Shown here piece after piece: positions 14,444-20,933 of a stretch of DNA of 26,522 nucleotides. The first letter of the stretch is position 1. Each line of letters begins with the position of its first letter. This DNA comes from a virus, in IMG/VR virus record IMGVR_UViG_3300046011_007872, positions 1 through 26,522 of that record. One strand, given 5' to 3'. The notes under the pieces were generated by a model. The model was not told the DNA's origin. It ran no database searches and was given only the letters and a program-made list of their open reading frames with translations. The position numbers were made by a program, and so were the translations under genes.

Positions 14444-14609
14444 CCGCGAATTGCCGGCCGCGCCGGTCAATGCCCAGATTGCCGACACGTGCATCGCCGC
14501 CGGCTTTGACGATACACGGCCAGACTATCTGGACACGCGAAAGATCCGCGCCGCGATCATCCGCGAGCTGGACGCAAAGGACAAGCTGCGAGCGCCGCAG
14601 CGGCCATGA
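14436..14609 (+). CDS. 57-aa hypothetical protein
   Basis: The GTG start at 14436 has GGAGG about six bases before it and lies inside the end of the preceding gene. The protein (VSNRELPAAPVNAQIADTCI onward) is short, with a helical C-terminal half rich in K and R. It ends in an ATGA overlap with the HTH gene. No family recognised. Confidence 0.55.
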   Translation: MSNRELPAAPVNAQIADTCIAAGFDDTRPDYLDTRKIRAAIIRELDAKDKLRAPQRP

Positions 14610-14971
14610 CGTCACGCGCGCCGATCACGCCCGATTATTGCGATCGAGAGACGCTGGCGCGGCGGCTGGACATGACGCCCGGCTATGTCGATCAGCTTGT
14701 CAAGCGGGGCATCTTGCCTGGACCGGTTGCGATCGGCGAGGCCAAGCGCTGGCGATGGGCGGACGTCGATGCGGCGCTGCGATCTGGCGCGACTGGCGAT
14801 CATGCGGGCATGAGCTATGATGATGCGGCCGATCCCTACATCAGCGGAGCTGCCCGTGCCGCGTCTTCCCCCGCACGTCAAGCGCGTCATCAAAAACGGG
14901 CGGCCGTACTATTACCTGATGCGCCATCGCGGCACGAACCGGCAGATGGCGACACGGCGCCTGCCGGATGA
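14606..14971 (+). CDS. Excisionase-like (MerR/AlpA-type) HTH protein
   Basis: This 121-aa protein has an N-terminal winged HTH typical of small excisionase/AlpA proteins (YCDRETLARRLDMTPGYVDQ, then KRGILPGPVAIGEAKRWRW, residues 11-53). The C-terminal half lacks obvious structure. Position directly before integrase supports a role in excision control. Its frame overlaps the integrase by about 116 nt if the integrase starts at 14856, which is long; the last 40 residues may be fortuitous extension. Confidence 0.7.
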   Translation: MTSRAPITPDYCDRETLARRLDMTPGYVDQLVKRGILPGPVAIGEAKRWRWADVDAALRSGATGDHAGMSYDDAADPYISGAARAASSPARQARHQKRAAVLLPDAPSRHEPADGDTAPAG

Positions 14972-15902
14972 TCCAGAGAGCCCGGAGTTTTGGGCCGCCT
15001 ACGCCGACGCCATGCAGCTGCCGACGCCGCGCGCGTCGCCCAATGCTGTATCGGCACTGATTGCGGCCTGGACGTCGAGCCCCGAATGGGCCGCGCTCGC
15101 CGCATCCACGCGCGAAGACTGGACGCGCTACCTTGGCCGCATCGACGCGGCATGGGGGCGGCTCGAAGTCCGGGGCATCGAACCGCATCACGTGCTGGCG
15201 CTCCGCGACACCTACCGCGACGCGCCGGCCGCCGCCAACAACCTCATCCGCTGCCTATCGTCGATGCTGGCGTGGAGCGTGCCGCGCGCCTGGCGCCGCG
15301 ATAACCCGTGCCGCGAGATCCCGATGCTGGCCGGCGGCGACGGCTACCCCCCGTGGGACTGGCCGACGATCACGGCCGCGCGCGCAACGCTGCGAGCAGA
15401 TCTCTGGCGCGTCGTGGCGCTGGCGCTCTACACCGGCCAGCGCCAAGGCGACGTGCTCGCCATGCGATGGGACGCGATGCGCGACGGCCGCGTGCACGTC
15501 CGGCAAGAGAAGACGGGCAAGCGCCTCGCGATCCCGATCCACCGCGATCTGGCGTCGATCATCGCCGACGCGCCGCGCTCGGCGGTGACGATCCTCGTCA
15601 ACAGTCGCGGCCGGCCATGGACGCGCGACGGATTCAAGGCGACATGGAACAAGATGCGGCCCGCCGGCGCGCCGGCTTTTCACGGGCTGCGTAAATCCGC
15701 CGTGGTCATGCTGCTCGAGGCGGGATGCAGCGACGCCGAAGTGCGATCGATCACCGGCCAGAGCCAAGAGATGATCGAGCACTACGCCCGGATGGTCAAT
15801 CAAGGCCGCCTGGCCAGCGCCGCCATGCAGAAATGGGAAGCCGCAACTTGGCCGGCGCAATTGGAAACCCGATTGGAAACCAAGCGCCCGAAAATCAGCT
15901 AA
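14856..15902 (+). CDS. int: Tyrosine-type phage integrase
   Basis: This 348-aa recombinase has a SAM-like core-binding domain (about 65-150) and a catalytic domain. Catalytic residues are R196 in YTGQRQGDV, K219 or K222 in EKTGK, H276 and R279 in FHGLRK, and nucleophile Y310 in EMIEHYAR; the usual second histidine is Gln in TGQS, which occurs in relatives. It integrates the phage at the tRNA-Pro site that begins 5 nt past the stop. GTG 14856 is preferred because GGAG lies six bases upstream, whereas ATG 14817/14820/14823 lack a ribosome site. Confidence 0.93.
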   Translation: MPRLPPHVKRVIKNGRPYYYLMRHRGTNRQMATRRLPDDPESPEFWAAYADAMQLPTPRASPNAVSALIAAWTSSPEWAALAASTREDWTRYLGRIDAAWGRLEVRGIEPHHVLALRDTYRDAPAAANNLIRCLSSMLAWSVPRAWRRDNPCREIPMLAGGDGYPPWDWPTITAARATLRADLWRVVALALYTGQRQGDVLAMRWDAMRDGRVHVRQEKTGKRLAIPIHRDLASIIADAPRSAVTILVNSRGRPWTRDGFKATWNKMRPAGAPAFHGLRKSAVVMLLEAGCSDAEVRSITGQSQEMIEHYARMVNQGRLASAAMQKWEAATWPAQLETRLETKRPKIS

Positions 15903-15906
15903 GTCA

Positions 15907-15956
15907 TGGTCGGGGCAGAGAGATTCGAACTCCCGACTTCCTGCTCCCAAAGCAGC
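15907..15956 (-). other. 3' part of tRNA-Pro(UGG): phage attachment site
   Basis: Read on the minus strand this is the 3' half of a tRNA: anticodon loop TTTGGGA (UGG), most of the anticodon stem, a variable loop, T-arm GGGAG-TTCGAAT-CTCTC, acceptor strand TGCCCCG, discriminator A and CCA. The D-arm and 5' acceptor strand are absent, so it is not a functional gene. Integrases adjacent to such segments recombine with the host tRNA and restore its 3' end. It lies between phage genes, as expected for attP. Confidence 0.85.
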
Positions 15957-16001
15957 ATGGAACATGATAACTGTTTGGACATTCAGAGCAAGAGGTTTCC
16001 A

Positions 16002-16535
16002 ATGGGTGCAGAACGTCGCCGGAACAAAGGCCGCTATTGGAAACCGTGGATAGGCTTGATGATGGCGGCGATGGCATCGCCTGCTCTTGCCCAAGACGGC
16101 ATCCCGCAGGATTGGCAGTCGGCACCCGTGACACTGCCCGACGGGCGGGGAGTGACGGTTGTCGACGGCGATAGCATCGCCGTGGATGGCGCGGAGTGGC
16201 GGATACGCGGCTATGATGCCGCCGAGATTGGCAAGGCCGTTTGCGAGGGCGAACGGCGGCTCGGGCTGCTGGCCAAGCGCCGTCTCGACGCGGCGGTCAG
16301 AAGCGCCGATGCTGCACCGATCACGATCATCGATAGCGGCGAGCGCGACAAGTACCATCGCCCGCTCGGGGATGTTCTGATCGCCGGCGCAAGCGTGCGC
16401 GAGATGATGGTGTCCGAGGGCTACGGCCGGCCCTACAATGGCGGCCGCAAGCGGGGCTGGTGCAGCCGGGACAGCCGCGACGATCTGATCCCCGGGCCCT
16501 TGCCGGCGCGGAATGTGGCGCGCAAAGGCTCGTGA
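16002..16535 (+). CDS. Secreted thermonuclease-like (SNase) protein
   Basis: This 177-aa protein has an N-terminal signal peptide (basic start, then WIGLMMAAMASPALA-QDG with an ALA cleavage site near 30) and a staphylococcal-nuclease fold: VVDGDSIAVDGAEWRIRGYD (54-72), CEGERRLGLLAKRRL, and DKYHRPLGDVLIAG. R68, E82/E84 and R120 are plausible catalytic positions. It is probably exported and cleaves nucleic acid. GAGG seven bases upstream supports ATG 16002. The longer frame starting 15906 runs through the tRNA segment and is rejected. It meets the next gene tail-to-tail. Confidence 0.8.
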   Translation: MGAERRRNKGRYWKPWIGLMMAAMASPALAQDGIPQDWQSAPVTLPDGRGVTVVDGDSIAVDGAEWRIRGYDAAEIGKAVCEGERRLGLLAKRRLDAAVRSADAAPITIIDSGERDKYHRPLGDVLIAGASVREMMVSEGYGRPYNGGRKRGWCSRDSRDDLIPGPLPARNVARKGS

Positions 16536-16536
16536 C

Positions 16537-16971
16537 CTAGAACGCTCGGACCACCAAAATTCCGACCATCGCGAGAGCCAGTACGGCAAAAAAGCACGTC
16601 ATGCCTAAATACATGGCCCTCTGATGCCGATTGCGCGCCACGGCCGTTCTGGCTGCGCCCTCTTGATATGCGGCATCCATCGGGATCAGCATTTTCTGGC
16701 CCCGTGTGGCCCATGCCGCCACCCCCGTCACAACGGCGACCATTCCCCATGCCGAGATGTGCTGAACCAAGATCGACGTGCCGACGGAATGCGCCGCCAG
16801 CTTGGCGATGGGCGACGATGAACTGGCCACGCGGTCGATCCGCATCATGATGCTGATGGCGCCCCAAATGCCCCACGCATTGGCCAGCACAAAGGCAACC
16901 ACGCAGAGCTTGCCCAAAGGCCCGCGCCGCCGTGTTTCAACGAAGCCGCCAGCACTTGGTTGATCGTTCAT
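16537..16971 (-). CDS. Integral membrane protein, three predicted helices
   Basis: This 144-aa protein has hydrophobic segments at about 22-42 (LCVVAFVLANAWGIWGAISI), 72-87 (ISAWGMVAVVTGVAAWA) and 120-142 (YLGMTCFFAVLALAMVGILV). It is downstream of, and coupled (ATGA) to, the RHH regulator gene. No family recognised; membrane proteins controlled by small RHH repressors in phage accessory regions are often exclusion or cargo functions. Confidence 0.65.
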   Translation of the reverse strand: MNDQPSAGGFVETRRRGPLGKLCVVAFVLANAWGIWGAISIMMRIDRVASSSSPIAKLAAHSVGTSILVQHISAWGMVAVVTGVAAWATRGQKMLIPMDAAYQEGAARTAVARNRHQRAMYLGMTCFFAVLALAMVGILVVRAF

Positions 16972-17201
16972 TTTGGTTTGCTCGCATTCCTACCCGCGCG
17001 CCGCGCCAGCGCGTCGGCGATCAGCTCGCGTGTGACGGTTGAAAAATCCGGCGCGTCAAGGCGGCTGGCCTGAATGGCCTCGATTTCGGCCGCCATGGCT
17101 TCCGGCAACCGGATCATGCGCGGGCTCATCAACCCGGCCGGGTTGCGCGGGCGGCCTCGGGGCGGCTTACTATCAGTCGACTTGCTGTCTGTTTTGGGCA
17201 T
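16968..17201 (-). CDS. Ribbon-helix-helix type regulator
   Basis: This 77-aa protein has a basic, disordered N-terminus (KSTDSKPPRGRPRNP) and an RHH-like core: strand MIRLPEAMAAEIEAIQ, then FSTVTRELIADALARR (residues about 29-68). RHH proteins bind operators as dimers through the strand. Two similar inverted-repeat boxes lie immediately upstream (17210-17290), suggesting autoregulation and control of the divergent operon. Confidence 0.7.
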   Translation of the reverse strand: MPKTDSKSTDSKPPRGRPRNPAGLMSPRMIRLPEAMAAEIEAIQASRLDAPDFSTVTRELIADALARRAGRNASKPK

Positions 17202-17209
17202 GCCCGATA

Positions 17210-17231
17210 GTGGCGTAGCTCAATAAGCCAC
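17210..17231. promoter_or_regulatory. Operator-like box 1
   Basis: Arms GTGGC and GCCAC flank GTAGCTCAATAA. The core is shared with box 2 (GTAACTCAATAA). It lies 9 bp upstream of the RHH gene. Confidence 0.55.
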
Positions 17232-17269
17232 ATCAAATCACAAAAACGTGATCGCGCGCCCCTTGATTA

Positions 17270-17290
17270 ACGTAACTCAATAAAGTACGT
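17270..17290. promoter_or_regulatory. Operator-like box 2
   Basis: Arms ACGTA and TACGT flank ACTCAATAAAG. Same core and layout as box 1, with different arms; centre distance about 60 bp. It lies 42 bp upstream of the plus-strand operon, next to TTGATT (17263-17268). Confidence 0.55.
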
Positions 17291-17331
17291 TGCAAGCATC
17301 CCGAGCGGACAGCCAAGCAGGAGCGACGACG

Positions 17332-17553
17332 ATGACCAATCAATTCCAAGTCGGACGGACATACAGCGTTCGCAGCATTTGCGATAGCGAGTGCATCTTT
17401 CGGTTTGAGGTTGTGAAGCGGACGGCGAAAACCGTCTGGCTGAAATCAGGCAGCAAAGTGAAGGCGCGCCGCGTTCGGGAGTGGGACGGCGCAGAGGCGT
17501 GCGATCCGCACGGCCGCTATTCCATGAGCCCGATATTGTCGGCTCGCGACTAG
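17332..17553 (+). CDS. Small conserved phage/plasmid protein
   Basis: This 73-aa protein has the text VGRTYSVRSICDSECIFRFE with VVKRTAKTVWLK and a GRYSMSPILSA end. I recognise this pattern (SICDxxCIFxFxVxxRTAKTV) as a small family widespread in phages and plasmids, without known function. The start has AGGAG nine bases upstream. First gene of the plus operon that ends at the 19460 terminator. Confidence 0.75.
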   Translation: MTNQFQVGRTYSVRSICDSECIFRFEVVKRTAKTVWLKSGSKVKARRVREWDGAEACDPHGRYSMSPILSARD

Positions 17554-17582
17554 CCCACAGCCCAAGCCCGAAAGGCAATCCC

Positions 17583-17798
17583 ATGACACACACCATCGAA
17601 CACGTCTCGACACCGATGACAGTGCGGCAAGCCCGCGAACTACTGCCGGTTGCTCGGTCGATACCCGATCCGATGGTCATCGCCGCATGCGTTGCCGTCA
17701 TTCATGGATGGCAGCGCGGACGGTACAGAACCCGCGATCTTGATGCCGTCAAGGCCATCGTGCGTGAGTTTTACGACGGCGTCATTCGCGAGCAGTGA
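17583..17798 (+). CDS. Small hypothetical protein
   Basis: This 71-aa protein starts MTHTIEHVSTPMTVRQAREL and is mostly helical (IPDPMVIAACVAVIHGWQRG, then LDAVKAIVREFYDGVI). It has the leader CCGAAAGGCAA (17568-17578), shared exactly with the next gene (17838-17848). No family recognised. Confidence 0.6.
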   Translation: MTHTIEHVSTPMTVRQARELLPVARSIPDPMVIAACVAVIHGWQRGRYRTRDLDAVKAIVREFYDGVIREQ

Positions 17799-17825
17799 AG
17801 GTCAGTTGCGTCGGTCGCGTTGCGT

Positions 17826-17839
17826 CCAACCCACCAACC
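17826..17839 (+). repeat. Leader repeat CCAACCCACCAACC, copy 1
   Basis: An exact 14-bp match to 18371-18384. Both copies lie in the untranslated leader directly before a ribosome site of the same operon. They may share a function in translation or derive from duplication of leaders. Confidence 0.6.
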
Positions 17840-17853
17840 GAAAGGCAACTCAC

Positions 17854-18042
17854 ATGACGCTCACACCCAGCATCGACGCGGCCGACAAATCGCCGGCCGA
17901 CGACGTGCAATCCCTGATCTGGGCTCTCGTCTCGCATCAGGTCGTCCGTATCCAGCGCGGCGTGTTCGACGTCCGCGGCGAGGAATTGCGCAACGGCCGA
18001 CCGCACTTCGTGCAGTTCCGGGTCACGGTCCAGGAGGAATGA
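17854..18042 (+). CDS. Small hypothetical protein
   Basis: This 62-aa protein has a Ser/Asp-rich start and a beta-rich second half (VVRIQRGVFDVRGEEL, then PHFVQFRVTVQEE). GAAAGGCAACTCAC precedes ATG 17854. Its stop lies 2 nt before the next start. No family recognised. Confidence 0.55.
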   Translation: MTLTPSIDAADKSPADDVQSLIWALVSHQVVRIQRGVFDVRGEELRNGRPHFVQFRVTVQEE

Positions 18043-18044
18043 AT

Positions 18045-18308
18045 ATGCCGCAATGGTATCCGCCCTTTTGCAATCGCGACAGCCAGTGGCTGAGCAATCC
18101 AACCGGCCACAAGCACCGCATGCACAGGCGCGGCTGGAAATCGCAGCGCCACGGCATTGTTATCGGGTGGGACTTATCGTGGCGCCGGCCACGCCACTTG
18201 CGCCAAGCATACCAATCTCAAATCCCCGGACGGGAACGAGATGCCAGTTGGATGAGCCCGCACCAAGTTCGGATGTCGAAGCGATCATGTAACACAGCAC
18301 AGGAGTAG
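18045..18308 (+). CDS. Small basic hypothetical protein
   Basis: This 87-aa protein begins MPQWYPPFCNRDSQWLSN and is rich in W, H and R (HKHRMHRRGWKSQRHG), suggesting nucleic-acid binding. AGGAGG lies seven bases before ATG 18045; ATG 18039 is too close to that site. No family recognised. Confidence 0.5.
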   Translation: MPQWYPPFCNRDSQWLSNPTGHKHRMHRRGWKSQRHGIVIGWDLSWRRPRHLRQAYQSQIPGRERDASWMSPHQVRMSKRSCNTAQE

Positions 18309-18333
18309 CCAAACGCTACGCCCCAAAAACTAA

Positions 18334-18364
18334 GCCCGCGACGGTGTTCGAGCACCGCGCGGGC
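18334..18364 (+). promoter_or_regulatory. Long leader hairpin
   Basis: Stem GCCCGCG/CGCGGGC plus CGGTG/CACCG (12 bp with one bulged A) and loop TTCGAG. No T-tract follows, so it is not a typical terminator; it precedes the membrane HTH gene and may insulate or attenuate it. Confidence 0.5.
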
Positions 18365-18370
18365 TGCGAT

Positions 18371-18384
18371 CCAACCCACCAACC
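18371..18384 (+). repeat. Leader repeat CCAACCCACCAACC, copy 2
   Basis: Exact 14-bp repeat of 17826-17839, here in the leader of the membrane HTH gene, just before its GGAAGGAAG ribosome site. Confidence 0.6.
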
Positions 18385-18401
18385 ACGGAAGGAAGCATCA
18401 G

Positions 18402-19436
18402 ATGAAACATTACCACGTCAGATCGTGGCTCGCAATCGTCACCGGAACGCTGGCCACGGCCGGCGCGCTGGCGATCCTGCTGGCCGACCCCATCGTTTCG
18501 GGCGCGTGGCGCCTGGATCACGGGCTACTGCCAATCATCGTCGGCATCACCATTGCCGCCGGCCATCTCGTCGGCACGGCAGCCCGCCAGCGCCGCGCGC
18601 TATCGGCGTTGGGCTTTGCCGCCATCTTCGTGCTCGGCACGGCATTGACCGTCTATTCGAGCGTCGGCAGCCAGAAGCAGGCCAACGGCAACGCGGCGCT
18701 CGGCGTCGACGCCCACAACCGCGCTATCGCCGACAAGAGAACAGAGTTGGCCGCAGCACGCAACCGCTTGACGATGGCTGAAACCATGGTCGAACGCGAA
18801 ACGGCCAACAAGCGCTGCGGGCAAGCCTGCGCCGACTGGAAGGCCCGCGCGGCCGAAGTGCGCTCGCACGTCGCCGTGATCGAGGCCAGTATCGCCCGGC
18901 TTGGCTCGGAAAAGGTGGCGCGGCCGAAGGCGCAAGCCTTTGCCGAGCTGGCCGCCGTGTTCGGCGCGGACCGGGGCAAGATCGAGCATGCCGCAAGCGT
19001 GCTCGAACCCCCTGCCTATTCGTTCCTGCTCGAGCTAACCGCGATCGTCGCGTTCGGCTTCGGTTTCGGACAGTCTGCGAGCCAGCACGGCAACCGGACA
19101 GAGAACCGGACGGCCGATCGGACCAACATCCGATTAAATGCAGCAGTTACCGCGCCGGACGCGCCGCGCCAACCGGACACGGAACCGGACGGACGGACGG
19201 ACGGAGGGTCGCCGCATGACGGTCTGAAGCCGCCGCCGGGGCGCATGAGCAAGGCACAAACGCTCGACTACCTGCGCACGCTCCGGACCGTCGGGCAGTC
19301 GCTGCCGACACAAGCCGAACTCACACAGCGCACCGGACGACCAAAGCAAACCATCTCGGACTGGCTCGGCGAATGGGAACGGTCCGGCGAAATTCAGCCC
19401 CGCAGGACCGTCAGCCGGACGAAGCAGCTCGCGTGA
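18402..19436 (+). CDS. Membrane protein with coiled coil and C-terminal HTH
   Basis: This 344-aa protein has predicted membrane segments at about 9-29, 41-58 and 67-86, a long charged helical region (105-195, with CGQAC at 139-143), and a fourth segment near 205-224. A low-complexity linker (230-280, rich in RT and PD) leads to a helix-turn-helix (AQTLDYLRTLR, LPTQAELTQRTG, KQTISDWLGEWER, residues 285-328). The layout suggests DNA binding tethered to the membrane. Function is unknown. The terminator at 19460 follows. Confidence 0.75.
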   Translation: MKHYHVRSWLAIVTGTLATAGALAILLADPIVSGAWRLDHGLLPIIVGITIAAGHLVGTAARQRRALSALGFAAIFVLGTALTVYSSVGSQKQANGNAALGVDAHNRAIADKRTELAAARNRLTMAETMVERETANKRCGQACADWKARAAEVRSHVAVIEASIARLGSEKVARPKAQAFAELAAVFGADRGKIEHAASVLEPPAYSFLLELTAIVAFGFGFGQSASQHGNRTENRTADRTNIRLNAAVTAPDAPRQPDTEPDGRTDGGSPHDGLKPPPGRMSKAQTLDYLRTLRTVGQSLPTQAELTQRTGRPKQTISDWLGEWERSGEIQPRRTVSRTKQLA

Positions 19437-19459
19437 CCCGGACGCGGATGCACGACGCG

Positions 19460-19485
19460 AAAGGGCGCCACGTGGCGCCCTTTTT
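19460..19485 (+). terminator. Intrinsic terminator, possibly bidirectional
   Basis: The palindrome GGGCGCCACGTGGCGCCC (19463-19480), flanked by AAA and TTT, is followed by TTTTT on the plus side. It ends the plus operon 17332-19436 and lies just past the last minus-strand gene (19529). The minus side has only CTTT, so it is weaker there. Confidence 0.88.
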
Positions 19486-19528
19486 GGTGTTTCGATTTCT
19501 TACTGACGCCGGTAAAAATTCCGGCTCG

Positions 19529-19714
19529 TTATTCTTCTTCTGCTGTGGCCAGCAGACGAGACGCATCCAGAATGCACACGCAGCAAAGGAAGAACGAAGT
19601 CACATCGTCGCCTCTTTTTGCGCGATCGAACTCCACCATCGCTTCGCCTTTGGTCCCGCATTCGTCGCACGGCTGGTTTAGAGCGTCTTTCCCGTCCATC
19701 ACTTTCATCGCCAA
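19529..19714 (-). CDS. Small zinc-ribbon-like protein
   Basis: This 61-aa protein has CDEC and CCVC pairs about 30 residues apart, typical of a small zinc ribbon. TTG 19714 is chosen because GGAGGCACGATTG is almost identical to the leader of the upstream gene (GGAGGCACGGTTG); ATG 19708 is the alternative. It ends with an acidic tail. Unknown function. Confidence 0.6.
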   Translation of the reverse strand: MAMKVMDGKDALNQPCDECGTKGEAMVEFDRAKRGDDVTSFFLCCVCILDASRLLATAEEE

Positions 19715-19724
19715 TCGTGCCTCC

Positions 19725-19976
19725 CTAAATGGCCTTCGGGTTGAGTTCGAGAATGTAGTCGACCGGATCATGCCCAGGCTCGACGGACACAATCCCTCTG
19801 ATAACAGTGTCGCCGTCTGCCGTGCGCTCCACTCGCCATTCGATCAAGTCGCGAGTGCGCAACACGCGGACGATGGCCTCTGAAATCTTCATCTTGCATT
19901 CGGCACGCAGATCAGGATCAGCGCCCCAGGCATCGGCAACCGCGCCCCCGGTCCTGTAATTCACCTCAATCTGCAA
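19725..19976 (-). CDS. Small hypothetical protein with TTG start
   Basis: This 83-aa protein begins at TTG 19976 with a strong AGGAGG five bases upstream. It reads MQIEVNYRTGGAVADAWGAD with a beta-alpha pattern (KMKISEAIVRVLR, LIEWRVERT, VIRGIVSVEPG). No family recognised. Confidence 0.6.
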   Translation of the reverse strand: MQIEVNYRTGGAVADAWGADPDLRAECKMKISEAIVRVLRTRDLIEWRVERTADGDTVIRGIVSVEPGHDPVDYILELNPKAI

Positions 19977-19985
19977 CCGTGCCTC

Positions 19986-20129
19986 CTAAGATCGTTCGGT
20001 GAGTTTCCGTCGCTTGCAGTCTGGGCACTCAGCGCGCCAAAACGCGTCGATCAAAGATTGCAGCACGATGGCGAGCAGACACCCGCCAATAGCGCCGATC
20101 AGAATGCCAGCCCAAAAGCTCGTCGGCAC
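19986..20129 (-). CDS. 47-aa membrane protein with CxxC tail
   Basis: GTG at 20129 follows GGGAGG by seven bases. The product VPTSFWAGILIGAIGGCLLA onward has one hydrophobic segment (about 5-26) and a C-terminal CPDC motif followed by basic residues. Too short for family assignment. It lies directly between genes of the same minus-strand operon. Confidence 0.55.
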   Translation of the reverse strand: MPTSFWAGILIGAIGGCLLAIVLQSLIDAFWRAECPDCKRRKLTERS

Positions 20130-20143
20130 GGCAGAGCCTCCCT

Positions 20144-20314
20144 TTATGACTTAAACTTCGCGCGTCGTGCGCGGATCGCGTCGGCTTGCGTCAAGATATG
20201 TTCTTCGCTGGCATCAACAAGGACGCGCAGTAGGTCTCTGATCTCAATGACCACTGCCATCTGCTCGTCAATCAACTTCCAATTCAGCGCATCAGTCGGT
20301 GGTCGCGTGTTCAT
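20144..20314 (-). CDS. 56-aa hypothetical protein
   Basis: The product MNTRPPTDALNWKLIDEQMA onward is helical and ends in a basic tail (RARRAKFKS). GGGGAG precedes the ATG at 20314; a longer upstream frame is antisense to the resolvase-like gene and rejected. Unknown function. Confidence 0.55.
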   Translation of the reverse strand: MNTRPPTDALNWKLIDEQMAVVIEIRDLLRVLVDASEEHILTQADAIRARRAKFKS

Positions 20315-20330
20315 CGTATCGGCTCCCCGG

Positions 20331-20906
20331 TTATCGCTTGGTTGACTTCGGCAGACCGCCACGCGCGCCCCACAGCTTATAAGCGCGATCGGCGGTGAAG
20401 CCTTCCGGCAGCGCGGATCGAACATCCTGCCAGCGCGGATATTTCTTGATTGCATTCCACACCAGTTCCGCGCGCTCCATATCGCGAGCGCTAAACTGCT
20501 TCGGACGCCGCCCGCCCTTGCCGCCGTTCTCCTTCGCCTTCGCGCTCGGCAGAGATCGACCGCCAGCGCCAAGGGCCTTGATCGCATCAGCACGCATCGC
20601 CTTTAATTCCTCGCGGTTATCCGAGCGTCGCCCGGTGCTCGTCTCCACTACCACCGCGCCCTTGTCGCGGATCTCGTCTAGCGCTTCGATCAGATCAGCC
20701 GCCGGCTGCACCTTCCCCGGCTTCCGTTCGTCCGGCAGTAGAGCCAACGCTTCGATGTGCAGCTCGTCGCCTTTGCGGAGAGAACGGACAGCAGCGCGCC
20801 AGCTCATACAGCCGTCCTCTCCAATCTCGTAGATGATCGACACGCCCGCATTGAGTAGGGCCTGCCGTTGTCGTGTCGCCGGGTGCCGCTGCTTGAACGC
20901 ACGCAC
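20331..20906 (-). CDS. Resolvase-like protein, catalytic serine motif not visible
   Basis: This protein of about 191 aa has the secondary-structure order of a serine-recombinase N-terminal domain (LLNAGVSIIYEIGEDG, AVRSLRKGDELHIEALALLP, LIEALDEIRDKGAVVVETST), then a basic linker and a Hin-like HTH (GRRPKQFSARDMERAELVWN, then RWQDVRSALPEGFTADRAYK). The usual YxRxS catalytic start is absent. It may thus be a DNA-binding regulator. The start is uncertain: a promoter at 20972-20944 implies a start downstream of about 20937, so GTG 20906 (or 20930) is preferred to GTG 20993. Confidence 0.65.
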   Translation of the reverse strand: MRAFKQRHPATRQRQALLNAGVSIIYEIGEDGCMSWRAAVRSLRKGDELHIEALALLPDERKPGKVQPAADLIEALDEIRDKGAVVVETSTGRRSDNREELKAMRADAIKALGAGGRSLPSAKAKENGGKGGRRPKQFSARDMERAELVWNAIKKYPRWQDVRSALPEGFTADRAYKLWGARGGLPKSTKR

Positions 20907-20933
20907 GAACCCTTTGCGGAACCTGCCCACTGA

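Noticed and set aside
15906-16001. Upstream extension of the nuclease gene beginning MVGAERFELPTS
   Set aside because: The stretch is the complement of the tRNA-Pro 3' end; 'GAERFELPTS' is a common false peptide from tRNA genes, and a good ribosome site supports ATG 16002.
19080-19206. ACCGGAC/GGAC short repeats as a regulatory array
   Set aside because: They fall in the coding linker of the membrane HTH protein and encode simple RT/DG-rich sequence; slippage is the simplest explanation.
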